Source: Limnohabitans sp.
GTDB lineage: Bacteria; Bacteroidota; Bacteroidia; Flavobacteriales; Flavobacteriaceae
Direction: 5' to 3'
Assembly: GCA_030053945.1 (NCBI GenBank)
Contig: JASGCW010000019.1
Span: 1 to 58,404, forward strand
Length of the DNA stretch: 58,404 nt
Shown: piece after piece, positions 17,989 to 26,353 of the stretch
How the letters are laid out: each line of letters begins with the position of its first letter
Position numbering within the stretch: the stretch's first letter is position 1
Translations under genes and position numbers: made by a program
The notes under the pieces: generated by a model
What the model was told of the DNA's origin: nothing
Seen by the model: the letters and a program-made list of their open reading frames with translations, nothing else
Databases searched by the model: none

Positions 17989-18199
17989 ATGTGTAAAATT
18001 TTATTTGTCATAGGTCACATATGTTATCGCTTTTATTCATCGGTGTTTGCATACGCAAACTACTAGTTTATGGCGATTTCATATGTTTAAAATTTATTTT
18101 TCAGCAGTAACATATGGTATCCCTTTTTTAATCATTGGTGTTTGTTTGCAACAAACTTGTTGTTAATGGGGATTTCATATGTTTAAATTTTATTTGTCA
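17986..18199 (-). repeat. Tandem ~95-bp repeat with two matching hairpins before the response regulator
   Basis: Two and a quarter units start at CATATG 17986, 18080 and 18176. On the minus strand each has an A/T leader, then CATATGAAA, then a stem-loop. The outer stem pairs 18018-18030 with 18073-18085 in one unit and 18111-18123 with 18169-18181 in the other; a G-C pair in the first is C-G in the second. The inner hairpins are GTTTGC/GCAAAC and GTTTGTT/AACAAAC. The third repeat leader is that of the response regulator itself. One unit could encode a 16-residue peptide starting MKSPLTTSL; in the other that frame stops after MKSP. Confidence 0.8.
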
Positions 18200-18279
18200 A
18201 ATTCCCTAAGCCAAATCAACAGACCTACATAACTATTGATTTTACTTTAAGAAAATTACTGCTAAAGTTTATTTCGCAA

Positions 18280-19038
18280 CTAATTCTTATAATACACTAT
18301 TGACAAACTTGTCCCATTGTCTATCTTCGATTTAATTTCAATATCAGCATTAATCAGCCTACCTCTATCTTTCATATTCACAAGTCCTAATCCTTTTTCT
18401 TTAATAGTTAATTCATCAAACCCCTTCCCATTATCTCTAGCAATGATTATTAATTTTGCCTCATAAAACTTCATAAAAATATCCAATTTTGAAGCTCTAG
18501 AATGTTTGATTGTATTTGAGAAGAATTCTTGTAAAATTCTAAATATAATAATCTCTACTTTATCGTCTATTATGAATGGCTCTCCTTTTACAATTAAATT
18601 CGATTGAATGTAATTTAATCTATTAAACCTATCTACTTCAATCTTTATTGCTTCTTGCAGTTCAATTTTACTAATATAGTCTGGATTTGTTACTTTAGTA
18701 AGTGCTCTAATTTCATTTAAAATATTAGTGAGATTATCATTAATATCTTTTGTTCGATTACTATCATCATTAATCTTTTGTAATTGAATTTTGGCCAGTG
18801 TTAATAATTGTCCAATATTATCATGAAGTTCCCAACTAATATTTCGCAAAGTCTGTTCCCTAATTTCAAATTGAGTTTCAATAATCACTTTTTCAAAATA
18901 TTTTTTATCTTGTATTCGCTTTATTAGCAAAAGATTTTTCTTTTTTTGAAAAATTATAATCAAAATAATAATAACAATACAAAGCCCTGCTAATCCTAAT
19001 ATAGCAAAAATTATTGCTTGATTTTCGGTTTGCTCCAT
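18280..19038 (-). CDS. NarL-partner histidine kinase (HisKA_3), membrane-anchored
   Basis: This 252-residue kinase has one membrane helix (about 8-30) and no periplasmic sensor domain. The HisKA_3 dimerisation helix carries NISWELHDNIGQLL with phospho-acceptor His72, and a HATPase_c domain follows with FSNTIKHSR (N box), DNGKGFDE (G1) and GLGLVNMKDR (G2). The gene overlaps the upstream membrane protein gene by 28 bases, so the two are translationally coupled. With so little sensor of its own, it probably reads a signal through that protein or the lipoprotein before it. Its partner regulator is at 17347-17988. Confidence 0.92.
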   Translation of the reverse strand: MEQTENQAIIFAILGLAGLCIVIIILIIIFQKKKNLLLIKRIQDKKYFEKVIIETQFEIREQTLRNISWELHDNIGQLLTLAKIQLQKINDDSNRTKDINDNLTNILNEIRALTKVTNPDYISKIELQEAIKIEVDRFNRLNYIQSNLIVKGEPFIIDDKVEIIIFRILQEFFSNTIKHSRASKLDIFMKFYEAKLIIIARDNGKGFDELTIKEKGLGLVNMKDRGRLINADIEIKSKIDNGTSLSIVYYKN

Positions 19039-19664
19039 ATAAAACCTAGTATTAGAATTGTATAATGTGCTAAAATTAAAAAATAATTGACCATAAAGAT
19101 ATATGGAATTGTACTTGAAGTTGAATAATATTTTCTAATAATATAAAAAGGAATATTCGGAACAAAATAAATAAGATTAGCAAAACTTAACCAAAACAAC
19201 AATGATTCAGAAATATACAAAATTTTATTAGAATGTAACACTTCAAACAAATACAAAAAAATAGCGATGGTAAGAAACGATGCTCCTATTATAAATGTAT
19301 TTATAAAGTAATCGTCCCAAAAACTTTCTATAAAAAAGTTAATTATGTAACAAGAAATATAGCATCCAATTAATACACTTATAATTTTTATATATACTAT
19401 CTTTTTTACACAGCTTCGATAGATATATAATAATAAAACAAATCTGATAAATTGGTAAATATTATAAAGATAAAAATTACTAGGCGCCTCAAAAAAAATT
19501 TGAATGGACAACCCTAAAACATCATTAAAACAGGTGTACCATAGAAAATATAAAATATACTTCAGCAAAGAACTTTTACTCTTATAGTAATAATAAAAAG
19601 TCCCTACAATTGCTGTGACAAATTGAAAAGCGATTAAAATATATTTTATATTTTCTAATAACAT
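19011..19664 (-). CDS. Multi-TM membrane protein coupled to the histidine kinase
   Basis: This 217-residue protein is almost wholly hydrophobic, with about seven predicted membrane segments separated by short charged loops (YYYYKSKSS, RSCVKKIVY, SKPKIKQ at the end). I recognise no named domain. Its 3' end overlaps the histidine kinase gene by 28 bases, and the lipoprotein gene ends 10 bases upstream. The arrangement suggests a sensory or transducing membrane unit for the kinase; this is inferred from context only. Confidence 0.8.
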   Translation of the reverse strand: MLLENIKYILIAFQFVTAIVGTFYYYYKSKSSLLKYILYFLWYTCFNDVLGLSIQIFFEAPSNFYLYNIYQFIRFVLLLYIYRSCVKKIVYIKIISVLIGCYISCYIINFFIESFWDDYFINTFIIGASFLTIAIFLYLFEVLHSNKILYISESLLFWLSFANLIYFVPNIPFYIIRKYYSTSSTIPYIFMVNYFLILAHYTILILGFIWSKPKIKQ

Positions 19665-19674
19665 TTTTTAAAAA

Positions 19675-20319
19675 TTAATTTTCTTCAGATTGTTTTGGTG
19701 GTGGATACATCCCTAAATCGTTCATTAACAAACTTGTTTCTTGACTATTAGTTGTATTAGTCACCGCTTTTCTAACTTCTGTACTAGACATCTCGCCTTT
19801 TCCTAACAATTGCGTGATCACTTTAAAATCCCCTACAAGTTTGTCGTTTCCGTTAGGAACAATACTAAAAGGAACGTTCTCTAAAATACTATTTTTTTTA
19901 GTACTTTCATTAGCAGGAATTACAGTTGTAGGAGCTAAAAACAAAGTTTCTCTACCAGGCAACAATCGTTCTCTTTGACTAGCAGTGTACTCCCCTTGAT
20001 AAGGATATTGAGAGAAATAAATTCTAACACCAGATACCTTTTTATTATTAAGTTGAGATACTTTTTCAAGTAGCGCAATATAATTTTTCAAAGAATCTAA
20101 ATTTATCCAAGCAAACTCTGTTCCTTCATACTTTCCATCTTCTCTATTTGTCTCAACAATTTTTTGAATATCGTTTTTATAAGTCTCTTTCATAAGTATC
20201 CCTTTTTCTATACTTATAACATTACTTGGAATTGAAACTGTTGCTTCTTTTTTAGGTTCACAAGAACACATCACTAGCAGCAACAATGCTACTAAAGAAT
20301 AATTTTTCGACTTTTTCAT
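19675..20319 (-). CDS. Lipoprotein, first gene of the two-component operon
   Basis: This 214-residue protein has a lipoprotein signal ending LLLVMCSC (Cys at about 19-20). The body contains VSGVRIYFSQYPYQGEYT and RETLFLAPTTVIP, which I have seen as a pattern in flavobacterial hypothetical proteins but cannot name. It is co-directional with, and 10 bases before, the membrane protein and kinase genes. It could be the outer part of the sensing chain or simply a co-regulated target. It is probably anchored in the outer or inner membrane. Confidence 0.75.
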   Translation of the reverse strand: MKKSKNYSLVALLLLVMCSCEPKKEATVSIPSNVISIEKGILMKETYKNDIQKIVETNREDGKYEGTEFAWINLDSLKNYIALLEKVSQLNNKKVSGVRIYFSQYPYQGEYTASQRERLLPGRETLFLAPTTVIPANESTKKNSILENVPFSIVPNGNDKLVGDFKVITQLLGKGEMSSTEVRKAVTNTTNSQETSLLMNDLGMYPPPKQSEEN

Positions 20320-20543
20320 AATTTGTTTTTATTGATTAACAACACAAACTTAAAGCTTTTAAATGAAATTACTCAGGGAAAAACACCCTGTTTATCTAAC
20401 TATTCAAGTCTACAAAAAAGGGCATTTTACCCGTAAAACACTAAAAATCAAACAAATAATTTTATCATATTAATTATCATAATTATAAAAAAGGGAAACC
20501 GAAAACTTTATAGAGTAGATAATTCACTAAAAACTAAAAAATT

Positions 20544-20753
20544 ATGAATTTGAGAACTTTATTTAGAGTATTCATTATAATCATAATAATACTCGGAGGC
20601 GTTATAATAATCATTGTTAAACCTATTCCTGAACCAATTTGCATTGTTTGCGGAAACGGGTTAGTAAGATTATTAGGTCTTGCTCAAATCGTCCTAGGAG
20701 CATTAGCTCTAAGATTTGAAAACTCATTTTTTAATTTGAAAAATGACCGATAA
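20544..20753 (+). CDS. Small membrane protein
   Basis: This 69-residue protein has two hydrophobic segments (about 7-25 and 42-58) joined by a Pro/Cys loop, PIPEPICIVCGNG, whose CxxC could bind metal or form a disulfide. No family is recognised. It lies between two minus-strand operons with no co-directional neighbour. Length and composition leave some doubt that it is a gene. Confidence 0.5.
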   Translation: MNLRTLFRVFIIIIIILGGVIIIIVKPIPEPICIVCGNGLVRLLGLAQIVLGALALRFENSFFNLKNDR

Positions 20754-20761
20754 AATATATT

Positions 20762-21844
20762 TTATTTAAAATATGTTTTCAACAACAACTGAGCCGCAGC
20801 AAATGGTGAAATTTCACTGTTTTGCACGGCTTTTTTATTTTCCATTAGCAATTCAATAATTTCAGGATTATTATAAAAACGATTTTTCAATTGTTCATTA
20901 ATAGTTTCTAACAACCAGTATTGATTTTGATTAGCTCTTTTGGTATCAAAAAATCCATTTTCTTTTGTAAGCCGAAAATACTCCTCTATAGTATCCCAAA
21001 CCTCATCTATGCCTTTCTTTTCTATAGCACTACAAGTAGAAGTTCTAGGCATCCAACCCGAATTTTTCTCTGGAAATAAATGCAATGCTCTATTAAGTTC
21101 AGTTTTTGCAAGTTTCGCTTTGTTTGCATTATCTCCATCGGCTTTATTAATTACAATTAAATCAGCCATCTCCATAATCCCTCTTTTAATTCCTTGCAAC
21201 TCATCTCCTGCACCAGCTAAATTTAGCAACAGAAAGAAATCAACCATACTATGAACGGCAGTTTCGCTTTGCCCCACTCCTACTGTTTCTATCAAAATGG
21301 TATCAAAACCACAAGCTTCACACAACATTATACTTTCACGCGTTTTTCGTGCAACACCACCTAAACTCTCGCCTGAAGCACTTGGACGTATAAAAGCATT
21401 CTCGTCTTTTACTAATTCCTCCATACGAGTTTTATCACCTAAAATACTTCCGTGAGATATGGAACTACTAGGATCAACAGCTAAGACTGCAACTTTTTTT
21501 CCTAATGAAGTGAGATATTTACCAAATGCCTCAATAAAAGTACTTTTTCCCACACCTGGAACTCCTGTAATACCTATTCTGACCGACTTATTTGCATAAG
21601 GTAAGCATCCTTGAATAACTTGGTTTGCTTTTTCTAGATGTTCAGCATTGGTACTTTCTATCAAAGTAATGGCTCGACTCAACGCAACCTTATCTCCTTT
21701 GAGTATAGATTCTACTAATTCAATGGCTGTAGGTTGTTTTCTTCTAAAATTCTGAATTTGAGAAATAGACCTTGCATTAATAGTATCAGGTTGTTCGATA
21801 CCATCATTTTCTTTTAGAGCCGATTTTTTTGCAAAGTGATTCAA
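20762..21844 (-). CDS. meaB: MeaB-type GTPase (methylmalonyl-CoA mutase chaperone)
   Basis: This 360-residue G3E-type P-loop GTPase has G1 at 94-102 (GVPGVGKST), the VDPSSSISHGSILGDKTRM segment typical of MeaB/ArgK, the ETVGVGQSE switch, and NKAD for guanine recognition. MeaB loads and protects the B12 cofactor of methylmalonyl-CoA mutase. The mutase subunits are not in the window, although the two are often neighbours. An older name, ArgK, reflects an early wrong assignment as a transport ATPase. Confidence 0.93.
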   Translation of the reverse strand: MNHFAKKSALKENDGIEQPDTINARSISQIQNFRRKQPTAIELVESILKGDKVALSRAITLIESTNAEHLEKANQVIQGCLPYANKSVRIGITGVPGVGKSTFIEAFGKYLTSLGKKVAVLAVDPSSSISHGSILGDKTRMEELVKDENAFIRPSASGESLGGVARKTRESIMLCEACGFDTILIETVGVGQSETAVHSMVDFFLLLNLAGAGDELQGIKRGIMEMADLIVINKADGDNANKAKLAKTELNRALHLFPEKNSGWMPRTSTCSAIEKKGIDEVWDTIEEYFRLTKENGFFDTKRANQNQYWLLETINEQLKNRFYNNPEIIELLMENKKAVQNSEISPFAAAQLLLKTYFK

Positions 21845-21916
21845 AGCCTAAGTTTTTTTGTAAAAATACTAATTTTACGACTTCAATTTCTATCTAAAAA
21901 ACTTTTAGAAACAAAA

Positions 21917-21954
21917 AATACACAACTGATTTCTTTAAAATCAAACTGTGTATT
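21917..21954 (-). terminator. Terminator after the small gene at 22005-22202
   Basis: AATACACA and TGTGTATT form the outer stem and TGATTT/AAATCA the inner one; on the minus strand TTTTTTG follows. It lies 50 bases beyond the stop of the 65-codon gene. A second small hairpin (GTACGT/ACGTAC) lies between them. Confidence 0.7.
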
Positions 21955-22004
21955 CTTCGTACGTAAAACACGTACACTAACAATCAAATAAAACTAATGT
22001 AATT

Positions 22005-22202
22005 TTATGCCATAAATTCAATTTTACAGTTTTGTAATTCCGGTTTTCCTTTAGTAAAATTAACAAACCAAATGGCAAGCTCTTCAAGTTCAGATGCAAT
22101 TAGAATTTTGATTGCTTTCGCTAATTCTTTACAAAATAATTCTGGATTTTTACTAGCTCTTTCTAGAGCAGCTTTCGTGTAGTTAACTAATGTTGCGCTC
22201 AT
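22005..22202 (-). CDS. Small conserved-looking protein
   Basis: This 65-residue soluble, mostly helical protein (ALERASKNPELFCKELAKAI, then ASELEELAIWFVNFTKG) has no signal, membrane segment or recognised domain. It has its own downstream terminator and AT-rich upstream DNA, so it is probably a single-gene transcript. The 220 bases between it and the divergent GlcD-like gene are very AT-rich, and I see no other feature there. Confidence 0.6.
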   Translation of the reverse strand: MSATLVNYTKAALERASKNPELFCKELAKAIKILIASELEELAIWFVNFTKGKPELQNCKIEFMA

Positions 22203-22422
22203 AATTTTAAGATTTAAGGTTACATAAATTTAATAATTTAAAATAAAAAAAACAATTATTTTGTTAAAAAAGTGATTTTTATTTTTAAAAATAAAAATAA
22301 CACAGAATTAAAATCAGTTATTTAACATAATTGTAAAACAAAAACAAATCCTAAACATAACAGAAACATCTGATTGTGAATAAATTATTAATTTCTAATT
22401 TTACTATTCAATTTCTAAAACT

Positions 22423-23826
22423 ATGCAACCTAACTCAGAACTTATATACAGACTGCAGCAAATCGTTGGTGAACAATACGTATTTACTGATGATGAAACA
22501 CGAAAAATTTATGGACACGACGAGACAGAAGACTTTAATTTTCCTCCTAATATCGTTGTAAAACCAGCTAATGCACTAGAAATTTCAGCTATTATGAAAT
22601 TAGCCAATGAATATTACACAGCGGTAGTTCCTATTGGCGGGCGAACAGGTTTGAGTGGTGGTGCTTTATGTGTGCTAAAAGGCATTGGATTATCTACAGA
22701 ACGATTAAACAAAATCATAGACATAGACGAAAAAAACCTTCAAGTCACTACAGAACCTGGAGTTATCACACAAGTACTTCGTGATGCTGTGGCAGAAAAA
22801 GGATTATTTTATCCTGTTGACCCTAGTAGTATGGGTAGTTGTTTTATAGGTGGTAATATAGCTGAAAATTCTGGTGGTGCTAGAGCGGTAAAATATGGTG
22901 TTACTAAAGACTATGTACTTAACCTCGAAGTAGTGTTACCTAACGGAGAAATCATCTGGACAGGTGCTAATACCCTTAAAAACTCTACAGGATATAATTT
23001 AACACAATTAATGGTAGGAAGTGAAGGAACACTTGGAATTGTTACTAAAGCAGTGCTTAAATTATGGCCTAAAAACAATCATAATGTTTTAATGTTAGTT
23101 CCATTTTACAAAGCGGAACAAGCTTGCGAAGCAGTTTCTGCTATTTTTAGAGCAGGAATAGTCCCTAGTGCCTTAGAATTTATGGAGCGTGATGCAATTG
23201 ATTGGACTATAAAATATCTAGACAATATCAACATAAGCATAAAACCGGAGCATCAAGCTCATTTATTAATTGAAGTAGATGGTAATTATCCCGAAATTTT
23301 GATGCTAGAAGCCGAAAGAATTATGGGTGTAGTAGAACACTACGAGATTGATGAGATTCTATTTGCTGATACGGAAGACGAAAAAAACGCACTTTGGAAA
23401 ATGAGAAGAGCTGTCGCAGAAGTTGTAAAAGCCAATTCAATTTATAAAGAAGAAGACACCGTTGTTCCTAGATATGAATTACCAACTTTACTAAAAGGCA
23501 TCAAAGCTATAGGTAAAAAATACGGATTCGAATCTGTTTGCTACGGACACGCTGGCGATGGAAACCTACACGTAAACATCATAAAAGGAACAATGACCGA
23601 TGAAAACTGGCAAACTGAAGTTCCTAAAGGTATTCGGGAAATTTTTGAACTAACAGTTTCATTAAAAGGCACACTTTCTGGTGAACACGGAATAGGATGG
23701 GTACAAAAAAATTATATGGATATAGCCTTCTCTAAAATACATTTAGAATTAATGGAACAGATAAAATACATTTTTGACCCTAATAATATTATGAATCCAG
23801 GAAAGATTTTACCTGATAGAAACTAA
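22423..23826 (+). CDS. FAD-linked D-2-hydroxyacid oxidase/dehydrogenase (GlcD-like)
   Basis: This 467-residue flavoenzyme has an FAD_binding_4 (PCMH) domain with VPIGGRTGLSGGAL near 75-88 and DPSSMGSCFIGGNIAENSGG near 125-145. A FAD-oxidase_C domain follows, with GHAGDGNLHVN and SGEHGIGW. This is the GlcD/D-lactate dehydrogenase group, oxidising glycolate, D-lactate or similar 2-hydroxy acids. GlcE and GlcF subunits are absent nearby, so the substrate and electron acceptor are open. It is followed by repeats rather than by a partner gene. Confidence 0.92.
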   Translation: MQPNSELIYRLQQIVGEQYVFTDDETRKIYGHDETEDFNFPPNIVVKPANALEISAIMKLANEYYTAVVPIGGRTGLSGGALCVLKGIGLSTERLNKIIDIDEKNLQVTTEPGVITQVLRDAVAEKGLFYPVDPSSMGSCFIGGNIAENSGGARAVKYGVTKDYVLNLEVVLPNGEIIWTGANTLKNSTGYNLTQLMVGSEGTLGIVTKAVLKLWPKNNHNVLMLVPFYKAEQACEAVSAIFRAGIVPSALEFMERDAIDWTIKYLDNINISIKPEHQAHLLIEVDGNYPEILMLEAERIMGVVEHYEIDEILFADTEDEKNALWKMRRAVAEVVKANSIYKEEDTVVPRYELPTLLKGIKAIGKKYGFESVCYGHAGDGNLHVNIIKGTMTDENWQTEVPKGIREIFELTVSLKGTLSGEHGIGWVQKNYMDIAFSKIHLELMEQIKYIFDPNNIMNPGKILPDRN

Positions 23827-23879
23827 TAATTTTAAATCCTCTAATTTTTTTTTAAGAAGGTCTGTTCAACTCGGTTTCT

Positions 23880-23923
23880 CTACTACACCTGACAGGTTTT
23901 GAAAAACCCGTCAGGTGTAGTAG
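23880..23923. repeat. Long perfect hairpin repeat
   Basis: CTACTACACCTGAC and GTCAGGTGTAGTAG are perfect 14-bp arms, and the inner part can extend the stem with GTTTT/AAAAC. The first arm and loop recur inverted at 1-33. It could act as a terminator for the GlcD-like gene, but no T-run follows; a dispersed repeat is the better description. Confidence 0.8.
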
Positions 23924-23940
23924 CTTAAAATCAATTAATT

Positions 23941-23958
23941 AGGGTCTGCTGAAAAACC
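23941..23958. repeat. Short copy of the AGGGTCTGCTGAAAAAC element end
   Basis: AGGGTCTGCTGAAAAAC is identical here and at 58141-58157, and a worn form lies at the start of the 60-270 element. The match stops after about 17 bases, so only the element's end remains. Confidence 0.55.
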
Positions 23959-24051
23959 ATAATTATTCTATTATACCCTACTCATTTAATGTGTAAATAT
24001 AATTATTCTTACAAAAATCAGCATACAAAAACAGGAACAATAAAGAAATTA

Positions 24052-24330
24052 TTATTTGTTCTTTTTTACAATAAAGTAAATAGTTATTGTTATTATCCAA
24101 ACTATCAAACCGTCAAGCACAAAATTTTTAAAATCCCATCCGCAATTTGGAGAATCAGAACCTTTCAACCAAAACTGATAATAATAACTAAAAGGATAAC
24201 CTAAATTTGCCACAGGCTTCTGTAATGGATTTCCAACCGAAGTCAATAAAGATTTCATTACAGAAAGATATGAAACGACACAAAAAACAACAATTGAATA
24301 AAGAGTTGCTATTATTATTTTCTTTTTCAT
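24052..24330 (-). CDS. Small two-TM membrane protein
   Basis: This 92-residue protein has a hydrophobic N-terminal segment (about 4-24) and a second one near the C-terminus (VLDGLIVWIITITIYFIV), joined by an outer loop with WLKGSDSPNCGWDF. No family is recognised. It starts the accessory minus-strand stretch, and its orientation matches the genes upstream, but 78 bases separate it from the acetyltransferase gene. Confidence 0.6.
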   Translation of the reverse strand: MKKKIIIATLYSIVVFCVVSYLSVMKSLLTSVGNPLQKPVANLGYPFSYYYQFWLKGSDSPNCGWDFKNFVLDGLIVWIITITIYFIVKKNK

Positions 24331-24408
24331 TTCACTAAGAACATTGAGACACCATTACAATTAAAATCTCTAAAAACTAGTACAAATATTGGTTTTACCT
24401 CTTTTATA

Positions 24409-24954
24409 TCAATTCATTTCAATTGCATACAAGACACAATTTTTAAGTTGCTCATTATTTTCTAATAACGGATGTGCAAATTCATATTGTTTTTTCATCC
24501 CTATTTTAGTCATAATATGCTCCGATTTCACATTAATCTTAGGTGCAACAGCATATACTTTTTCAAGGCTGAGATTATTAAAAGCAAAATCAAGACATCT
24601 TTTTGCTCCTTCCGATGCGTAGCCTTTATTCCATTGAGTGCTTTTAATTCTCCAACCAATATCTACACAAGGGGTAAAAACAGCCTCATAAGTTTGCTCT
24701 GAAAGACCAATAAAACCTATAAACTCATTATCTTCAAGTTTATCTACAGCAAAATAACAAAATCCTTTTTCTTCATATTGTTTTTTCATTCGTTCAATAA
24801 ATTGAATGGTTTGCTCTTTTGTTGGAATATTAGGAAAAAACTCCATCACTTTTTCATCAGAGTTTATTTGGTGCATCTGGTCAATATCAGTCCAACTCCA
24901 ATTTCTAAATCCAAGTCGGTCTGAAGTAAATATATAATCTTCTATGCTGCTCAT
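24409..24954 (-). CDS. GNAT-family N-acetyltransferase (RimJ/RimL type)
   Basis: This 181-residue enzyme has the Acetyltransf_3 pattern: TSDRLGFRNWSWTDIDQM at the start, FIGFIGLSEQTYE in the middle, and VDIGWRIKSTQWNKGYASEG, where the acetyl-CoA loop lies. EKVYAVAPKINVKSEHIMTKIG closes the fold. Relatives acetylate protein N-termini or small amines. It starts 3 bases after the stop of the 114-residue protein gene, so the two form one operon. Confidence 0.85.
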   Translation of the reverse strand: MSSIEDYIFTSDRLGFRNWSWTDIDQMHQINSDEKVMEFFPNIPTKEQTIQFIERMKKQYEEKGFCYFAVDKLEDNEFIGFIGLSEQTYEAVFTPCVDIGWRIKSTQWNKGYASEGAKRCLDFAFNNLSLEKVYAVAPKINVKSEHIMTKIGMKKQYEFAHPLLENNEQLKNCVLYAIEMN

Positions 24955-24957
24955 TCT

Positions 24958-25302
24958 TTAGTCTTCTGATTTAGTATAAACACTAGGATTTAGAACCTGT
25001 TCTAAATCGCCTATCTCAAGCAAATCTTGTATGGACTGTTGAATACATTCTCTGGTTAATTCTTTTACAAACAAATCAGGCGGAACTTTATAAAGTCCAC
25101 TCAAATTCTCTCCTGTTTCCTTGTCTTTACTAATTGCGGTTTCTAAGAATTTATAGGTCCAAACATTTATTCCGTAATGTCTCCCGTCTTCTAATTCAAT
25201 GTGAATATTACAGAACTCATTTTCAATATCCCAATTACCAAAATCGACTGCTTCAAATTCTAACCATAATTTAAAACTAGGTTTTGTTAGTTGCTTTTTC
25301 AT
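24958..25302 (-). CDS. Uncharacterised protein co-transcribed with the GNAT gene
   Basis: This 114-residue soluble acidic protein contains DFGNWDIENEFCNIHIELED and GRHYGINVWTYKFLE, a strand-rich core followed by a helical end. I do not recognise the family. It directly precedes the acetyltransferase gene with a 3-base gap. Size, acidity and setting would also fit an immunity-type protein, but no toxin gene is adjacent. Confidence 0.6.
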   Translation of the reverse strand: MKKQLTKPSFKLWLEFEAVDFGNWDIENEFCNIHIELEDGRHYGINVWTYKFLETAISKDKETGENLSGLYKVPPDLFVKELTRECIQQSIQDLLEIGDLEQVLNPSVYTKSED

Positions 25303-25458
25303 AGGGTTTCGCTTTTTTAAGATTGTTTACTAATTATTAGTCTCAGCTCTTTAATCTTTTTATATCCTCTAAAACAAACCTTTAAAAAAATTATCTCAAA
25401 TATGAAAACTTCAAAAAACATATCTAGACACAAAAAAATGTTATTATATAAACGGTTT

Positions 25459-25932
25459 TTACTCATTCTGACACCTTATATTTCTTAGAAAAGTAACAAC
25501 TTTAAAAAGCGCTGTAGCCATTTCTTCATCAGTATTCCAATTCAAACAGCAATCTTTAGTTTTAAACTGGCAAAAAAGACCATCTAAAACTACCGCCTGA
25601 TTTTTTTTCAATTCCAATTTATCTTCAATCAGTTTCTCAATTCTAAATAATTCAGCATTAGTTAATTCAACATTTTTTTCAGCAACAGCTAATCTATCTA
25701 AATTAAAAATTTTAAGATTGAAACGTTGATTATCAAAAGCAGCATTCCATCTTTTGATTTTTAAAAAGTGCTTTTCATCCTTAATTAAACTAACAGAAAA
25801 ACCATATGAAAGTAATTGTCCTATTTCGCAATAGGTAAATATTAAACTTTGGCTTTTGGGTAAAGGTATTTCTGTCAATTCTTTTTTGATTTGTTCAAAA
25901 TACTTGTCATTATTAGTAGTAAAACGTTCCAT
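25459..25932 (-). CDS. Uncharacterised protein behind a repeat promoter
   Basis: This protein of 157 residues (from MERFTTNNDK) has strands FTYCEIGQLLSYGFSVSLIKD, a basic stretch HFLKIKRWN, and a C-terminal half with CQFKTKDCCLNWNTDEE. No domain is recognised. The ORF could be extended 16 codons to 25980, but that extension lies within a dispersed repeat that carries a -7 box, so the start at 25932 is preferred, giving a leader of about 44 bases. Confidence 0.6.
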   Translation of the reverse strand: MERFTTNNDKYFEQIKKELTEIPLPKSQSLIFTYCEIGQLLSYGFSVSLIKDEKHFLKIKRWNAAFDNQRFNLKIFNLDRLAVAEKNVELTNAELFRIEKLIEDKLELKKNQAVVLDGLFCQFKTKDCCLNWNTDEEMATALFKVVTFLRNIRCQNE

Positions 25933-25973
25933 TTGATTTAACTTTCCAGTAAAGTAATTTATGAAAACCCAAA

Positions 25974-26018
25974 AAACCACTCCAAATATAATTAAAAAGT
26001 TTGTTGAGAAAAGGGGAT
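25974..26018 (-). promoter_or_regulatory. Dispersed ~45-bp repeat with -7 box, copy 1
   Basis: The sequence AAACCACTCCAAATATAATT and the following AAAAAGTTTGTTGAGAAAAGGGG recur at 27972 and 28735. On the minus strand it reads TATATTTG (25983-25990), matching TAnnTTTG, and points into the gene at 25459-25932. The -33 region is only T-rich, not a clear TTTG. Confidence 0.6.
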
Positions 26019-26353
26019 TCTTTTGTGAAGATATACTAAAATAATCGTAACTATTCAGAGCAAGTTATATAAATGACAAAATACAAATAACAAAATACAA
26101 ATAACAAAGTACAAATAAATCTCAATTTTTAAATGATTCAAAATTCTGAAACTCCAAATTGTAATATTTTTTGATTTTTTTTGATTTATTCTTTTGAATT
26201 TATTTGATTTTTGGATATTGTTATTTGATTTTTATCTCATTTTAAGTTATTTATGTCAATAAAGAAATATCTAAATAGTCAAAAATTTGATAGGCTGAAT
26301 AATTACAAATAACCTTTACCCTTCGTGATTCTATTAAATATAACCAATCCCTT
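26019..26353. repeat. Gene-free AT-rich DNA with CAAATAAC-type palindromic repeat
   Basis: The left part has three near-tandem copies of the 12-13-base unit ACAAATAACAAAAT (26085-26115). The right part has the inverse text (TTATTTGATTTTT, TTGTTATTTG) near 26199-26232, giving a loose palindrome of about 150 bases. The last bases of the window carry a similar run. No ORF, terminator or RNA gene was seen. Confidence 0.5.

Noticed and set aside
17986..18199. Tandem units read as a CRISPR or as a simple terminator
   Set aside because: There are only two and a quarter units, without unique spacers, and the stems lack a following T-run; conserved pairing fits a structured leader better.
26085..26115. 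Near-tandem ACAAATAAC units as a possible CRISPR array
   Set aside because: Units are only 12-13 bases with no spacers, and no cas genes are present.
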